From Prostheceraeus crozeri (Eukaryota > Platyhelminthes > Polycladida > Euryleptidae), in assembly GCA_907163375.1 (NCBI GenBank), contig CAJQUW010007822.1:1-64000 (forward strand): a stretch of 64,000 nucleotides of DNA, in the 5' to 3' direction. A model generated the notes under the pieces. That model searched no databases and was not told the DNA's origin. It worked only from the letters and a program-made list of their open reading frames with translations. The position numbers were made by a program, and so were the translations under genes. Shown one piece after another: positions 23,701 through 38,700 of this stretch; position 1 is the stretch's first letter; every line of letters begins with the position of its first letter.

Positions 23701-26700
23701 TCATTTTCACTGGGAATGCGAAGATGGATGGTGAAATACTCCTACTTCAATAGTATTGCATAGGATATTAGACGGCCTTAATCATGCAATTAAGGCCGTC
23801 TAATTTGGAATTGAAGATATATAAACGACTTTCATAGAAAAATGACAAGTGAAATATCGGCGGACAACCCTACTTACTCAGTAACAATGAGTTTGTGATA
23901 TTTGTCATTCTATTTTAACATTTAACGATTATATCATGCAAAAATAGAAATCTGAAGCTGCGATACCATAAATCTGAAGCTATATTATACCATAGAAAAT
24001 TACCAGGCATTCATAAGATTTATGTGCCTGTAACATAGTTCAAACACTTATAAATGGCGAGTAAACTTGATTATATATTCCTTCAATTATCGTGCTTCGT
24101 GCGTCACCAGACAAGAACAATTTCGTGAATGGTTATGAAGAGAAGTACGTTGATCTTATCAGCTTATCATCCTCTGACTGTCAGTGAAAAAATGTCAACT
24201 AAAGCTGCGCCTTGTTCAACTTTAGTTGCCACTTTTTACTGACAATCAGAGGATGATATAAGCTGATAAGATCAATGTACTTCTCTTCATAACCATTCAC
24301 GAAATTGCTGTTGTCTGGTGACACACAAAGCACGATGATTGAAGGAATGTCTTTACTTTAATTGTTTGTCTATTCTTTTGTGACTCATCATGGATCGAAG
24401 TGTAAGTAATCTAATTGCACGTGTAAACGCAGCCGTAGAGACAAAACTATTTTGAGTAGGCACACATTCTCGCTGGTTATCCTTTTCAATTTTCATGTTT
24501 TTCTGACACGTTATGCATCTGTAGAAGTTTATAACCCGTTCAATTATTTTTGTTAGATGATTTTGAATTTACATTCAATTGAAGTGTTAAGTGACACTGG
24601 CGGCATTTAGCTTGCTGCGGAGAAAACATTTGAAGGATATTGCCACCTAAAATAATCGAAGCGTTGGCTTGAGATTTGATACCTGATGAATCAGTTCAAA
24701 AAGGTAATAAGATATTATGACTACGAAGAATACTACGAAATATGTGTGTGACAAAGAATGTGATATGATGACAAAACCTGTTGCAAGTAGGCATATTATT
24801 TTTCACTTTATAGCATTAATGAGGAAGACAAGAAGGAATAAGCTTGTCAAGTGAGGCTAACTCAACTGCTAACTGTCAAGTTTATAACGCTAAATTTCAT
24901 TAAATTTCAAATTATAGAATGGCAATAATTTAACACATTGACTGACATGAATTTCATCAATAATCCTACGATAGATCAGTGAGAACACCAACTTTACACT
25001 AGGCTCTCGAATACCTAGAAATTATTTGTAGCAGGTGGGGTTCTGTGATTTGTCAATCTATCGATCAGGAATGATGATGTTAACTCATAAAATGCAGCCA
25101 TCCTACCTCTGCCGATTAAGGTTAGAGGTCACCATCGGCCGATAAGAGGCACAGGACGACGAAAACCCGTCTTAAGTGCACATTTTTACATTGACTTAAA
25201 ACTAAAGAATAAATTTTGACCTAGCTTTGGTGAGTTCTACTTAACATGGTTTCAAAAATGGCTTCGAGAGAATGGGGTTGCTGATGAACCGTTTACGTAC
25301 AACTACAGTGACTTTAACAGTGATGCCATCTGTATAATTTCATGTATTGTCAAGAACAAGCGAATTTCATGGAGGAATGAGGCATTTCTAATGCTTTTAG
25401 TTTTGTTTACTTTGGTCTGTAAATTCTTTTTATGGATGCGCTGTGAAGACTAGGGGCCCAAAATGCACAAGCAGGCTAATTGAAATTTTTTTCAGAATCT
25501 TCGCCGATATATTCTGAATGTAGACTGCGTGTTATCAGCCCCGATGGTGGGATGTGGGATCATCCCGAAATATTGACCTATATCTATACTTGATCTTTCC
25601 TTATCTTCTAAGCATGAGAAGTCTTTGTTTTCTTCGATCTTTTGTACATGTATCTTCATTTGACTTGTGTATGAAACTATTGATTTTCAATCTATCAAAT
25701 AAACACATCTTATTCTAAGTCCGTTCAATGCATATTCTTTTCATATGAATGAAATCATTGAATATTAATAGCCAGCAGGAGCAACATTTGATAATCTCTG
25801 ACAGTGATATCGCTTTACTACACCAAGTTTCTAAACTTAAATCATTTCCTATAGTCTTGCACATCGCTATGTAATGGGCCATTGCCAATCGAGGATGACC
25901 AAGATAACACAAAAAACAATAAGAAAACAATGAAACAAGCCATTGGCAACTTACGGCATCAGTTATTCTCGGCTACTTCCGTTAAAATAGCCTATGGATA
26001 AGTTATTGATCAAAATATAATCACCCGAGTGGCTCATGCTTCATTTAGGTTTAAACAGTGGAGTTACCTCCAGTTTAATTTGTCATTTATTATATTCCAC
26101 GAACATCTCACTGATAAGAAAGAACTGCAGGTTCACTTTTGAAATCTTTCATATAGCCATCCCATTATGCTGAGGAAAATGCTCTTTGTGTCCCATCATC
26201 ATCTCCTTCGTCTTTTAAAGTGTGTTTTAGGTTTTACAACCATGATAATAAATAGCGTGCTGGAATGACGTATATATTTGACTTAGACTATCAAAATACA
26301 AGTGCAACTCTACATTTGTGACATTTGGTCAAGTATTGTGTTTCAGTCAACACCAGTTCTGGAATTTGGTATTTCAGTCAAGCATGGGCCCCAAAGAAAA
26401 ATTTGCAAAGAAATCATGATAAACAGATAAAATAGAAATAAAATGACTGATAAAAAAACTAGATAAAGCAGTTGCATCGAAAAGTCGGTAATTATACCAT
26501 GCTGGACAAATGTTTAACACAATGTAAATAAAATACAAAATATTCTGCATCTTTTTATTACAAGCTAGACTTCCATTCAATCATAAATGCAACCAGTCTA
26601 CCTCTATAGATGTGAAAAATATCGTATATACTAATATAGTCACATATTCTTCCCAACAAGCTAAAATACAAAAATCACAATTGTGTTAAACTTCTGGCCA

Positions 26701-29700
26701 GCATGGCATATGTACTTTCACAATCGACAATTTAACTATTGAGAGTATTAAGCAACAGTTGCAACAGGTGCAACAAGTGAGTACGTTAACTAACAACTCT
26801 ATGAGCAGAACGACTTCCATTTTCATATTAAGGAGATGAAGGAAGAGTTGGTTTGATTAAGAATTACTGAAGAGCTATCTATTAAATAGACTCTTCAGTA
26901 TCTATACTGTTCAAATTCCTCTCATCGTCATGTGAAAATGATGTGTCCTCATCAGACGGAGTTCTAATATGCATGTAGATCAGTAACATGGAAGGATTGT
27001 CAAGGGAAATGCTAGAAAAATGATCATTTATTGCCTCATAAAGTTCTCAAAATTCACCAACCAAATATGACTACGAGCCCCTCTGACTACAATATGAATG
27101 ATAGATGGCTGATACTTCATGTTCAAATGAGGATTTTCGTTGCAGTGTTTCCTTAAATTGAGACAGTTTTAAATCCAAAAAGCATGGTGTCAGGGAAAAA
27201 GTTTTTATTCCCTGAAGTCATAATAAAAATGTCAAGGACAGTCCTCTATACTTGACAACAAGTTTTTCACAATGATCAACAACAAACCGGCAAAAGACGC
27301 TTGCGTAAGACATTAGAATTAGTCTCAGATGATGCTTCACCATTATGGGTGAAAAGAAACATCAGACAATTTTAAAATGGGAAATCAGGGAGACACAGAA
27401 AAAATTAAAATAACCACGAAGGATAGATAACATATGAATTTCAGGAGCAGCCATCACATAAATGTGGCATGTGTAGCCTATTTTATACTGTTCTACCACT
27501 GCTATCAGCGTTCCGGTATTCTCCCGTAGGCAGTCAAGGAGTAGATGAGTTTGGGGCCCTTTTTACTCTGTTGGACCGACTTCGATTATCGCGGCTAATT
27601 GGGGATTTCTTTGATTTTGTAGACTCATCAACGAATAGAATAATGATAGCTCCCGGAATCTCGAACAGAAAAGTCGAGTATTGCTGTCCTAGTTAAATCG
27701 GTCATACTTTTCACACGAAATGTATACAGAACAATGTGCACCTGCAGTTGTTGTCCTTTTCGCATACATGCAAGTCTACTATGAGTATGACCATGTAGCA
27801 TTCCGAAATTAGTTGGCATCAAATAGGGTTTTACTCTGATTCTATACAGTCATGTGACTGGTCACACATGTAGCAGGCTACAACAGCATATTAGCGGCAT
27901 AGTTTATTTCAGACTAAAAATGCGAGCCCATGTAGCTGGTCAATCAAAGACGTTATATCATCATGCAGTCTTACTATTTGCCGTATATTTATTTCACAAT
28001 CCGATCGGTTCTGCACAAAATTAATATCAGTAATTCGCAAATATCATCATTCGTAGCCTATTTGTGTTCCACGGTTGGACAAAGGCATCAGCGTACAGTT
28101 TTCACTTTCTTCGATCTTACGCTTCTCTTCTCCAGGCTAGATAGTTGAAGAAGCTGTCAATTTCTTCCCTTCACCTGGTCACAGGTGGTCCTCTGGCTCT
28201 CTTTTCATACCGTGATGTCCAGTTAATCGTTCTGATGGTCCATCTGTTGTCTGTCATCCTCACAACATGGCCAGCGCAGTTCCACTTCATGCATTTTGTC
28301 GTTTCTAGCACGTCTTTCACCTTGGTCTTGTTCCTTATTGCCTCGTTTCTCATTCTGTCTCTTAAGCTGATGTTGAGCATGCTTTTTTCCATTTTCCTTT
28401 GAGCCACTAAAAGTTTAGCTTCATGTTGTGAGGGACCATGTCTCAGCTCCGTATGTGATGGCTGGTAGCACACACGTGTTAAAAGTTCTCCTTCCGAAAT
28501 GTTGCATTATACGAAAATAGAAGTTTATAGAAATAACTTGAAAAAGCTGAACAGCTGTGCACGTAACTTTTATTCAAATACAGGGTGAATACCATACCTT
28601 GTCCGATACATTTTAATAAAAACTTCGATCTTTTTATTGCAAATTATGTGTATTCTGGATATCAGTGGATGGTATGGATATCAGAAAGTAGGAAAGTTAT
28701 AACAAATTCTCGAAATGACCACCATCCTGTGATACACAAACTTCACAACGATGAATAAAATTTTTGTAAGAGCTTCTGATGAATGAAATAGGAAATAGAG
28801 GACGACTCAGTTCCTGTTCGATTCGACGCTTGAGGTCTTCATTGCTCTCAAAGCTAGATGCATATACCTTATTTTGGATGTGACCCCAAAGAAAGAAATC
28901 ACAGATCGTTAGATCGGGGGATCTGGCGGGCCAAGGAATGGGACCACCTCTTCCAATCCATCGATTGGCCAATCGCTGGTTTAGCAAACTTCTCGTCCTG
29001 TTGCTGAAGTGGGGTGGAGCGCCATCTTGCTGAAACACAGCAGAACGGTGAGGTCTTCGAGAAAGTGCTGGGAATACGTTCTCATTCAAAATGTCACAAT
29101 AACGAACACTTGTCATTGTTTCCTCGCTGATGTCAACCGCTATAATGCCATGGTATGAAACTGCGACAAACACTGTTAGGCCTTTTGAACGGATAGGCAC
29201 CTCGTCATAAACATGAGGATTGCTGTTTGCGTAGTAAAAGTCATTGTGGTGATTGACACGACCCGACATGTGGAAAGTACACTCATCCGAGAAGATTATC
29301 CTATCGGATCATGAGCTTTCATCACTATTCTTTTGTAAGATAGCACGACAAAAATCCAGTCTTGACTGTTTATCATGGTCAAAGAGTTGTTGCATTTGAT
29401 GAACTTTGTACGGCTTGTATCCATTCTCTTTAAGGGTTTTGCCAACGGTCCTTTGTGAAACACCGACTTCCCTTGCGATCACTCGCTGTGATGTGCGCGG
29501 ATTCTCCACAACTGCGTTCACAATTGAATCTTTCTTCTCATTCAGCACTCGTTGGGAACGATTTCCGGAGCTTGAACGCGGTAAGATGGAGCCCGTGCTG
29601 AGAAACTTATCAGTCCATCGTCGTATTGTTCTTCCATCGGGTGCTTCTTCTCCATACTCCTCGTAGTAACGCCTTCTTGCTTGTTCACTGTTTCCATAAG

Positions 29701-32700
29701 TTACGCAGTAGGCAACGAGTCTGGCGTTTCGCTCGACGTCTTCCATTGTATACCATGTATATAAGACTGATATCTTTGATAATGCCCAGAAATTCATTAA
29801 CGGCCCGGAAATCATGGCCTGGAAATGAAACCATAGAAATATTTCGCAACATGGCATACAATGATTATGACATCTACATTTTTCGGGCTGTCAATGGCAA
29901 ATTGTCGGGCCGCTAACGCGGCCCTCTAATTTGCCATTGACGCCCTCAAAACATAGCTGTCATCATATCATTGTACACATGTATCACAGTAAGTGAAGTA
30001 ATCAATGGTTAAGATTCATGTCAGATGGTTTGAAAATTTGAAAAAGATTAGGTTGATAGATATCTATGCCAAACAATGAATCATCAACTATCACCTCAAA
30101 ATTTTGAACAGAAATGCATTCATAGATATCTTATCCACTGATAGGCCAGATAAATGCACTTTATAGACAATAATATGATTGTAAATTTTATTGAAATGTA
30201 TCGGACAAGGTATGGTATTCACCCTGTACAGTTCAAATGCAAAAATTATTTCAAGTACTAAAGTATTTTTCCAAGTCTGCTACGGGTTTGACAAAAAACA
30301 CACCATTACTGGAGCATACCACTATTTTTATTGACGGAGGCGGAAGAGGTTACTTTTGGAGTTAAATCAAAGATAGGATGGATGACACAAATTTGCTTGA
30401 GTTGAGCAGAGAACAGCAATAGGAAAGCGGTGAATTAGGCTACAGATAGATGCACACTTCATAACGAAGCATTATCTCGGCTTCATACCATGAAACTTCA
30501 GAGATGCTAAAGGTGAGCGGAGTTGACTGCGCATTCGTCCGCATTCTGGTGTTATTTTCAGTGCATTCGAACTTCTGAGTGAATGAACGTGGCTTTGAGC
30601 CGTTCATTGGTGAACAAGTGAACTGAGCGAACGGGATTATCTAGTAACAACTGTTGAAGAACGCACTGAACTGATGTTCTTCAAATTTCTTCACTTCCGA
30701 GCGAGGACATGCGTTCTCATATTTATTTACTTTTCGTCATTAGATTGAGTTTGAGGACTAAACTCAAGTCGTCTCTAGTATGCTACCAAATCTGATCCGA
30801 GGGCTTGGTCAATGACACATAAACTCAAGACTTTTCACGTCTTCTTGAAATTTTGTGGATAAATGCAATATCATAAGTTAATATGAAGGTGGGATCTTTA
30901 TATCAGACAGTTTCAGAAAGAAAACGTTATCAAAATAGTTCCTGCTGCTCTAAATCCGGTGTAGCATGATAAAACACTTTCAATGTGACCTCAGGAATAG
31001 AGAACAATGCATCCACAATTTCACTGCTGGCAACTAGTTACTATGTTTTACAGTACCCGTCATTCGCTGGTGTCTCCACATTGTATGCATTAAATGTCCC
31101 CCTGACAAAGATAAACAATAATGCAAAGACCCATTGTGAAACACAATTACATAATTCCAAATCAAAATAGCAATCCTTCTGTGGGCATCCGAAAAACTTT
31201 AATCATATGATTCATGCCTGTATTCAACCAAAGCCTAATTTTTTGGTGTGAGTATTATTGATTAGTACTTGTATTGATTAGCACTTTATCACTACTTGGG
31301 CATTTAAGCATTAAGCTTACTACTTAAGCCAAACCCAGGTCACTGGTTGCTTTTGAGAGGTCAATCTCTATGCAATAGTCGCGCTATCCCTCACAAAACT
31401 GGTCGTTGTACTGACGTGGCCGCTCAAAGGGGGAGCACTGTATTGATGAATTTAAAGATGATAACTCCTACATTTAATTTCAAACTGACCGGAGGAGTAA
31501 TCAATTCAAACAATTTCGCTGACAATTTGGCATTAACTGTTATTGAATATGGCTTCAAGTATCTCTGAGATAGACTGTCAGTTGCGACTATTTCGTAGTA
31601 TTTTCTACAAACGTAAGAATGAACCCTTAAAAGGTTGCTTTGATATAGACAGAATGAAGAAGTACAAGATAATAAACAGTAATGATTGATATTGGAAAGT
31701 GATATAAGAAAGCTTTTTATAATAGATACTTAAATGCAGATACTTAAAAGCGCAAGCACCCTGCTCCAGCGCATTTGCCTTTTCTGAGTAAAATTCAACA
31801 AGTACATTCAACAAGGAGGGAGCTTTTTTCAGTGCACAGAACAAAACGGATTTTTTCATGAACTGAACAGCTTAGTGCAAAACTAAAATCAGAACTGAAT
31901 GAACAACCAAAATCGCCAAATAAACGAGGAACAGGATGAACTGAAAAACTGCGTCGTTCGAATGCACTGAGTATTGTCAAGTGTGTTAGTTATCCTAAGT
32001 AAAAAAGGTGCAGTGAATTCCTTCCGAATTTTGTCCTCTTTTTGACATACTTAATGCGAATTGGTAGTGCCATGGATCCATTATCGATATTCCCACAGGA
32101 GTTAACTGAAAAGCGAACCGGTGTGTAAGTCCTCGTCATTCTGAGCAAATTGTAACCTCTCTGCTGCAGAGGCTTTTATTAAACGAATATAAGTCATTTT
32201 GCGAAATTCACATATTTCACGATTTACTGATATTACACATTATAGACTACTTAGACTACCGCATATACTCGCCTGTAAGTCGAGTTTTTTAACCCAAAAT
32301 TCATTCCAAAAGTAGGGGTTTCGACTTATAGGCGGGTTCCATTAGATTTATAACATTTTTCTTCTGTTACCGCAGTTACCGGTGCGCGGGCGCAATACTC
32401 AATATATCGCTATTACCTGGGTAATTGAAAATGTTTTTAAATTGTAATTTAAATCAAAATTATTACTGACGAACTTGACTCTACAAAAATTTCACCTTTT
32501 CATCTCGTCTTGTAGGCGGGCCTATGGAAGTATACCAGCATTTGGGCGGCAAAGTCGGGGATCGATTTATAGTCGGATCGACCAATAGGCGAGTATATAC
32601 GGTACTTGTTAGTGTATGTTGTATATACTGAGTTCTTGCCGATTATCCCTAGATGACATCAGGAGAAGAAAAACAATCAGAAACCTAGCTCACTACAGCT

Positions 32701-35700
32701 AAGGTATTGAACTGAACTGGTGCCGCAAATGACGATAATTTCTTCCCCAAATAATCCCTTAGTGGTCTCCGTGGCACAGTGGTTAATTGCTTGGCCTGGC
32801 GATCTTTCGGTCCAGAGGTCGAACCCCGTAAGTGTCATTGGAAGTCGTCAGGAAGGGCATTCGGACTAAAAGTACTACAACTATCCAGAAAAGTCCGACT
32901 GTGTCAGTACCGTCCAAGCCCCCAGTACGGGGAGTAGTGACGTTAAACCATCATTCACAATAATCCATATTTTGAATACTTATGTAATAGTGGTCTGCGT
33001 TTGTGACACGAACACAACACGAGTGTGACCGTGTTTCATGTGATGTAGCCTACATTTTACATACTTATGCCACGGAATAAAGTAAAATCAGCAGCCCTAG
33101 CTATCGGAATGGGGACAATTTACATACGGAGCTGTGTTGATGTTGAGAGATGTAAACTAGACCTGCTGATGACTCCTGATATTGGATGAAATTGCAGCTG
33201 TCCAAGTATGCTACCATTTACGAGTATAAACAGAGGACACGACTCAACTCAGTATTCTATTCACATCATTTAACTTCCTTTTTAAACATGATGACGTAAT
33301 AGCCGCCCCAGCATTAACCAAAACTGATCATTTGAAAGTCAAGTATATTTGACGCGATTTAGGACCTGCTTAATGATGGACTGCAAAAATTGCATTTCAA
33401 GGGTTATAACCAAGTGAACTGAATTAATCGCACACAAATTAAATAAGTCGATGTTTATTGTTCATCCTTGAGTAATAACAACACCGACAGAAAATTGTGT
33501 CTCCTTATAATATGATGTGCATTTGTATACATACACAGTTGTGTGCAATTAGAAGCAATAAAAGGGGCATGACAAATTGATTGTGGAAGCATTGCTTTCA
33601 TCACTACAAGAAGTGAACAAATTCACGTACACAGATGCTGTCGAAAAACAGGAGTTATGTCACAGTCACGATGTATCTTCAATCACATAATCATCACATG
33701 TGTCTTGCCAAAATAAACATGTAATCACTCTGACCACTCAAAAACAGCAGACCACTTACGAAATATGATAATAGCATGGATGAATTATATATGCTAGCAT
33801 CTCTACTCTTCCACATGACTTAACTGAAGCACGCAAATTACATGAAGAAATAGTAAACAAGAAACGTTGAGAGATGAGAAATTTTTGTACGAATAAAACC
33901 TCTTGCTTGTAATGATGGCAGCGATCTTTTCTATGTATCAAAAAGTTCGTCCGCTTGCCATAATCAGTATAATGGAATAATTTCATATATACGAGGAGCA
34001 GTCAAAATCATCAGAAAATCAAAAAATATTCAAAAAATACATCGGAATTCAACCTTTATATGCGATTGAGTACGGATAGCCCACTGTGTCAAATTTTCCA
34101 GAATTTTCAAACAGTTTTGGAGAAAAATGCAAAAAGCTACTTTTACATGTATGTTTAATACTCTTTTTGCAGACTTTTTTCATAACAAGCAGTAAAATTA
34201 GTGAAATTAAAAATTTTTGCCAGATGATGATGAGAGCATGATAAACAAGCGCCTTAAATTTCCGCTGATTCTTAACAGCACTTCCCGAGATTTTGGAAAG
34301 AAAAGTTAGACCATGTAGTTCAACTGCTGAAGGAAATACAGTTTTCTTTCTCTACATACACCAAATTGAATTGAAGACATGGCCTCCAAGTATACATGCA
34401 GATATAGACTTACATGTGCATGTTAATGCCATCGATGAATAATCTGCACTCTGCTGATCTACGATGTATGTTACTTGATTTCTCTACATTTAAACAACAA
34501 TCAGGAACGCCTTCTGCATAATGATCCAGAAATGTCGATCGCACGTGAAGATATGAAACATGAGTATTTGAGAAGTCTTTTTAACGTACATGCATGTTAT
34601 TATTTCGAGATTATTTAAAATCTCCCTTTCAATTTTATGAAATCTAACTAATAAAGTAGTTAAGTAAATGAAATTTAGCCTGATAAATTAAATGTAGCAA
34701 GATCAATTAACACGTGCCGTTAGATCAGATAGACAAGTTTTCTTTGTTTTCAGTAGAATGTAGCTTACTCATCTATAGCATTAACGTGCACATATATCTA
34801 CATATGCACATGCCTACTTGGAGGCCATGTCTTCAATCGAAGTTGATGTGGTGAATGTAAAGAAAGAACACTTCGTCTTTCTGCAGGTTGCAGGCAAAAA
34901 TTCCAAATTTTATTTTCAAAATCTCCGGAAGTACCAGTAGGAATCAGCTGAAATTGAAAGCACTTGCTTATCATGCTTTCATCATAATACATTATGTTAA
35001 TAATTTCAAACTGTATACATCTCCTTAAATTAGCTTTTCAAAAGGTTGAAACGTGCTACTGATTTTATCACTTATTATGAAGAAAGTCTTGCAGCCAAAA
35101 ATACAAATAGATTCAAACTGTAGGTAAAGGCAATTTTGGTTATCGCCAGTTATTGCAGGTCGGTCACATTTTTCTTCAGTTGCATTTTAAACGCAATATG
35201 CTACTTGTATGAAAAATGCACACATTTGACCAGATTACATGTTAGCGAAGTAACTACTCGAACGATTCCTTTCAAAATTGATTTGAAAATATTCGTTTAG
35301 TAAGGTTCGTGGTGCATAGTTTTATCGCAGGGTTAGAGCGCTGTCCATATCCGTTCAGCATGTGAAGATTCAAATCCGGTGTATTTTTTTGATTTTTTTT
35401 CAACTTTGGCACCTGTGTACTATAATCAGCATGTAATTGCAATTTATCACTGCCACTCATTTTGCAAATAATCTTTAGCAGTGGGATTATCCGTAGAAAA
35501 CAATCAAAGGTCTGTTCTGTTCATTTTATTCTACACATTTCTATTCATCTTCTCTTACTCATCTTTATTTCTTACTCGTGATATCTTATTACCCTTTATG
35601 CAATGTGAATTTTGAATTCTTGAATGTAGATGTTTTCCTTCTATGCCTGACAATGATTTTCTAATGAAGATCGAAATTAATTGCCAAAATATAAATTTAC

Positions 35701-38700
35701 AATTAACATCAATATTCATCTTGACTCTTCCCAACAAATAACTGAAAAATATGTATAGTCAAGACATTCACAAAATCAAAGGTCTGATGCACATACTAAG
35801 TGTGAAAACTAACTAAGTTCCCAGACTTATCTGATAACATTTACGCAGCTAATTTCAACTCATGTATACCTGAAAAAGCCGAACGCAACGCACGGTAAAC
35901 TAGCATAGGCTTAACATAGGAATTTTGAGGTGTTGGATTTGCTGAACTGATGAACCTATTCTTATAAAGTCGATGTAGACGAATTCCATAGATGTCGTAA
36001 AAACAGTACCGAAATGTCATGATTTGGAAACATGTCATTCGATCCTTTCTATGTTTCAATGATGAAGTTCAACACATTTGCAAGCTGTGCATTTACTCCT
36101 CAAGCTCATTCTAATACAACCGTCTTTAAAGGAGGGAGATTCTCAAAGTAAGCTTTTTTATGCAGGTCGACAAATCGACGGATACTGCACTCGACATTTC
36201 TTTTGTTTTAACAACATTTTCGCGGAACCTCTTCTCATCTTTAGTAAGCATGAAGCTTACTGTTCCCTGGAATGACATATCTCATCGGCTACCATTCATG
36301 ATTTGTCTTCTACCTGATTTTACGAGTGCACACATTGTTCACTCTTTCATCCGCTGGTGTTCGGGTCGTCCCGTCGTCATGAGCATCTCTATCTTCTTTG
36401 AATCATTTGCGCCGCTCTAATACACTCAGTAGCTCTTTTTACAGGTATCCAGATCTGTCTTAACAGTACGTTGCATCATGTTGAAGTAAGAAGAGATCAA
36501 GGGACGTCAACCTTTTACCAATATTGTATTTAGTAATTTTAGCAATACTAAGTGAAATTCTATGACTTGGCTTGAAGAATTTTGATCAGTCTGAGAACTT
36601 AATTGTCACACATTATACAGTCCGTTTCATAAAAAGTGGATCATCCTAAAATTTGACTAAATAAAACATAAGTAAGATACAGAAAGCATTTTTCATGTTA
36701 TTTCATGTCCCTAATATATTTAAATGTCCTTATATCATCTGATAAGCTATGATACAGTAACGGTTCTTAAGAAGCTAATATTTTGTGGCCCTACCCTTAT
36801 TGTCAATGACATTACCAATTCGTCTAGGCATTGATTCGATGATATCGTTGATTTTTGACTGATTTAACTTTCTCCACTCTCTTTAACAGTGACGTAAGTT
36901 GTGATACACCATCTGTAGGTAGCAGTGAACGACGAACGTTACGTTTTAGAATACTCCATACATTTTCTATGGGATTCAGATCAGGAGAACGAGCTGGCCA
37001 AGATAATGTCCTAAGCCCTAATTGAGACTTGCGTAAGTTGACTCTACTACTCCTGTGACACGTAGCATTATCATCCATAAATAACCAAGTCGATGGATCA
37101 CCAAGTTGATCTGTCATTTGGCCAATGTTCATTCGTAAAACATTCACATAGCGTTCAGAATTCATGGTTCCTTACTGTATGTGAAGTTCAGAGCGGCCAT
37201 TGGTCCAAATGCCAGCCCAAATCAGTAGAGTCGCACCACCTTGTACCCGGGGACGATGTAAATGTCTCGGAATTTCCTGATCAGATTTTATCCATATTCT
37301 CAATCGACCATCACTATCCTTCAGACGGATTGATGCCTCATCAGATCAGACAACCCGATCCCATTGATTTCGCCAGTGACAATGACTCATTGCCCACCTG
37401 AGACCTCTTTTTGTATGCTGATCTGATAATTCGATCTGAGAGGGCCTCTTACAACTCTTGAAATTCGACTCAATAAGTCTTCTACGAATAGTGGACTTAG
37501 AAATAGACGAGTCTAGTGCAGCCATCTCAGTTAACGAGAGACTTGGATCAACTTTAACAAATCTCAAAATTAGGCGGTCTCTACGTTTGGATGTTTTGCG
37601 TGGACGGCCAGAGCCCTCTTTACGACAGAGTCGAAAATCATCATTATGCCATCGATGCACATTTGCGTAAGGGACATTTAGTCGCTTGCTTGTAGCTCGC
37701 AAAGAAAACCCTAGTTCTAGCAAGGCTGACACTTTGCCTTTTGTGAATGCGATCTCGTTTTTTGTTCATTTGTGCTTTGTATTGTTTTCAACCGGTAAAA
37801 GATAGATTTCTAGCTGAAAGCAATCAGGAGTGCTGCCATCACCACCGCAACGAAGTCAGGAAGCTATGGAACATGAAGTCCAGTTAATCACATGTAGCAG
37901 TTACATTATTGTTGATGAATAATGGTGCTATACTGGCTCTGATTCACCGATTTTCTTTATTTTTGTTTTGCTTGATAGCTTTTGGCTTGTAGAACAACAT
38001 ATTACATAACAAAGGAAACAAATGTAATTTTATAAGAGTGAGGTATGATTTTGTGTAACATTGCTAAATGAAGATCAAATTATCTACTACTTTTTTATCT
38101 ATAACAGGAAAACAACTCAATATTCATGCTTGAAATTTCCAACAATGATATTAGTAAGCACAACTGACATATCTTCCAAATTTCAGAGAAATTCGTTCAA
38201 GTTTGGAGGAGTTAGACAAAGTTGAAGTTGAGGGGATGTTTAAGGGTGATTCATTTTTTATGAAACAATCTGTATATTATTTGAATAGGTATATGATGAT
38301 TTTGTATTATCGTTTAAAATATATTAGGTGCACCTAGTTTTCCATCGACTGCTGAAGGCGTGGAATGCCAATTCAATGGCAAGTACCGTCCAATTTGCAT
38401 ATTTTAAACGATAAAAACGACTTGAAAGACAGTGAGGTTTGCATTTTGCTTTTATATTTGTCTCTGATCTCCCGTCGCTTAGTCAACTATGTGACGTTAT
38501 ATTAGCATATGTTCTACATCAACATATCATGTAATTCACCATTCGATTCGAAAGTTACGAAGCAAAACTTCAATTCTTTCGACATTTTATAATTCATTGA
38601 TCTCGCAAAAATGAAATCAACACAGTGAGATGGGTTTTCGATATCCAACGTCTTCTGCGGTCGGTGTCACAGCTAGCACATGGCACACATAGAGACAAGG

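Larger units (their letters stand above)
22088..24403. mobile_element. Foldback-like element with inverted ends about 50 bp long
   Basis: CCATGATGACTCAGAAAAGA...AACAATTGAAATAAAGACA (22088-22136) is matched in reverse complement at about 24349-24403. Inside lie several hairpins: 22142-22224, 22372-22405, 23768-23803 and 24077-24349. A second inverted pair lies at about 22350-22376 and 23442-23470 (ATTACCTTTCAAATGA). There is no coding frame. It is probably a composite of nested non-autonomous elements. Confidence 0.6.
28581..30226 (-). mobile_element. Mariner-like DNA transposon of the DD41D type, nearly intact
   Basis: This element is 1646 bp. Its terminal inverted repeats start CAGGGTGAATACCATACCTT and match at 40 of 41 positions (28581-28621 against 30186-30226). 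TA target duplications flank it at 28579-28580 and 30227-30228. It encodes one transposase on the - strand. A small hairpin element (29857-29975) sits between the transposase start and the 5' repeat. The near-identity of the ends and the open coding frame point to a recent insertion. It lies in the intron between the last two AIG1-like exons. Confidence 0.95.

Noticed and set aside
29885-29945. Hairpin followed by CTAAT as a Helitron 3' end
   Set aside because: The hairpin is too close to the CTRR-like bases, and the pairing extends far beyond a Helitron hairpin. A foldback MITE fits better.
36160-36420. 86-codon open frame, plus strand
   Set aside because: No family resemblance and no supporting context.
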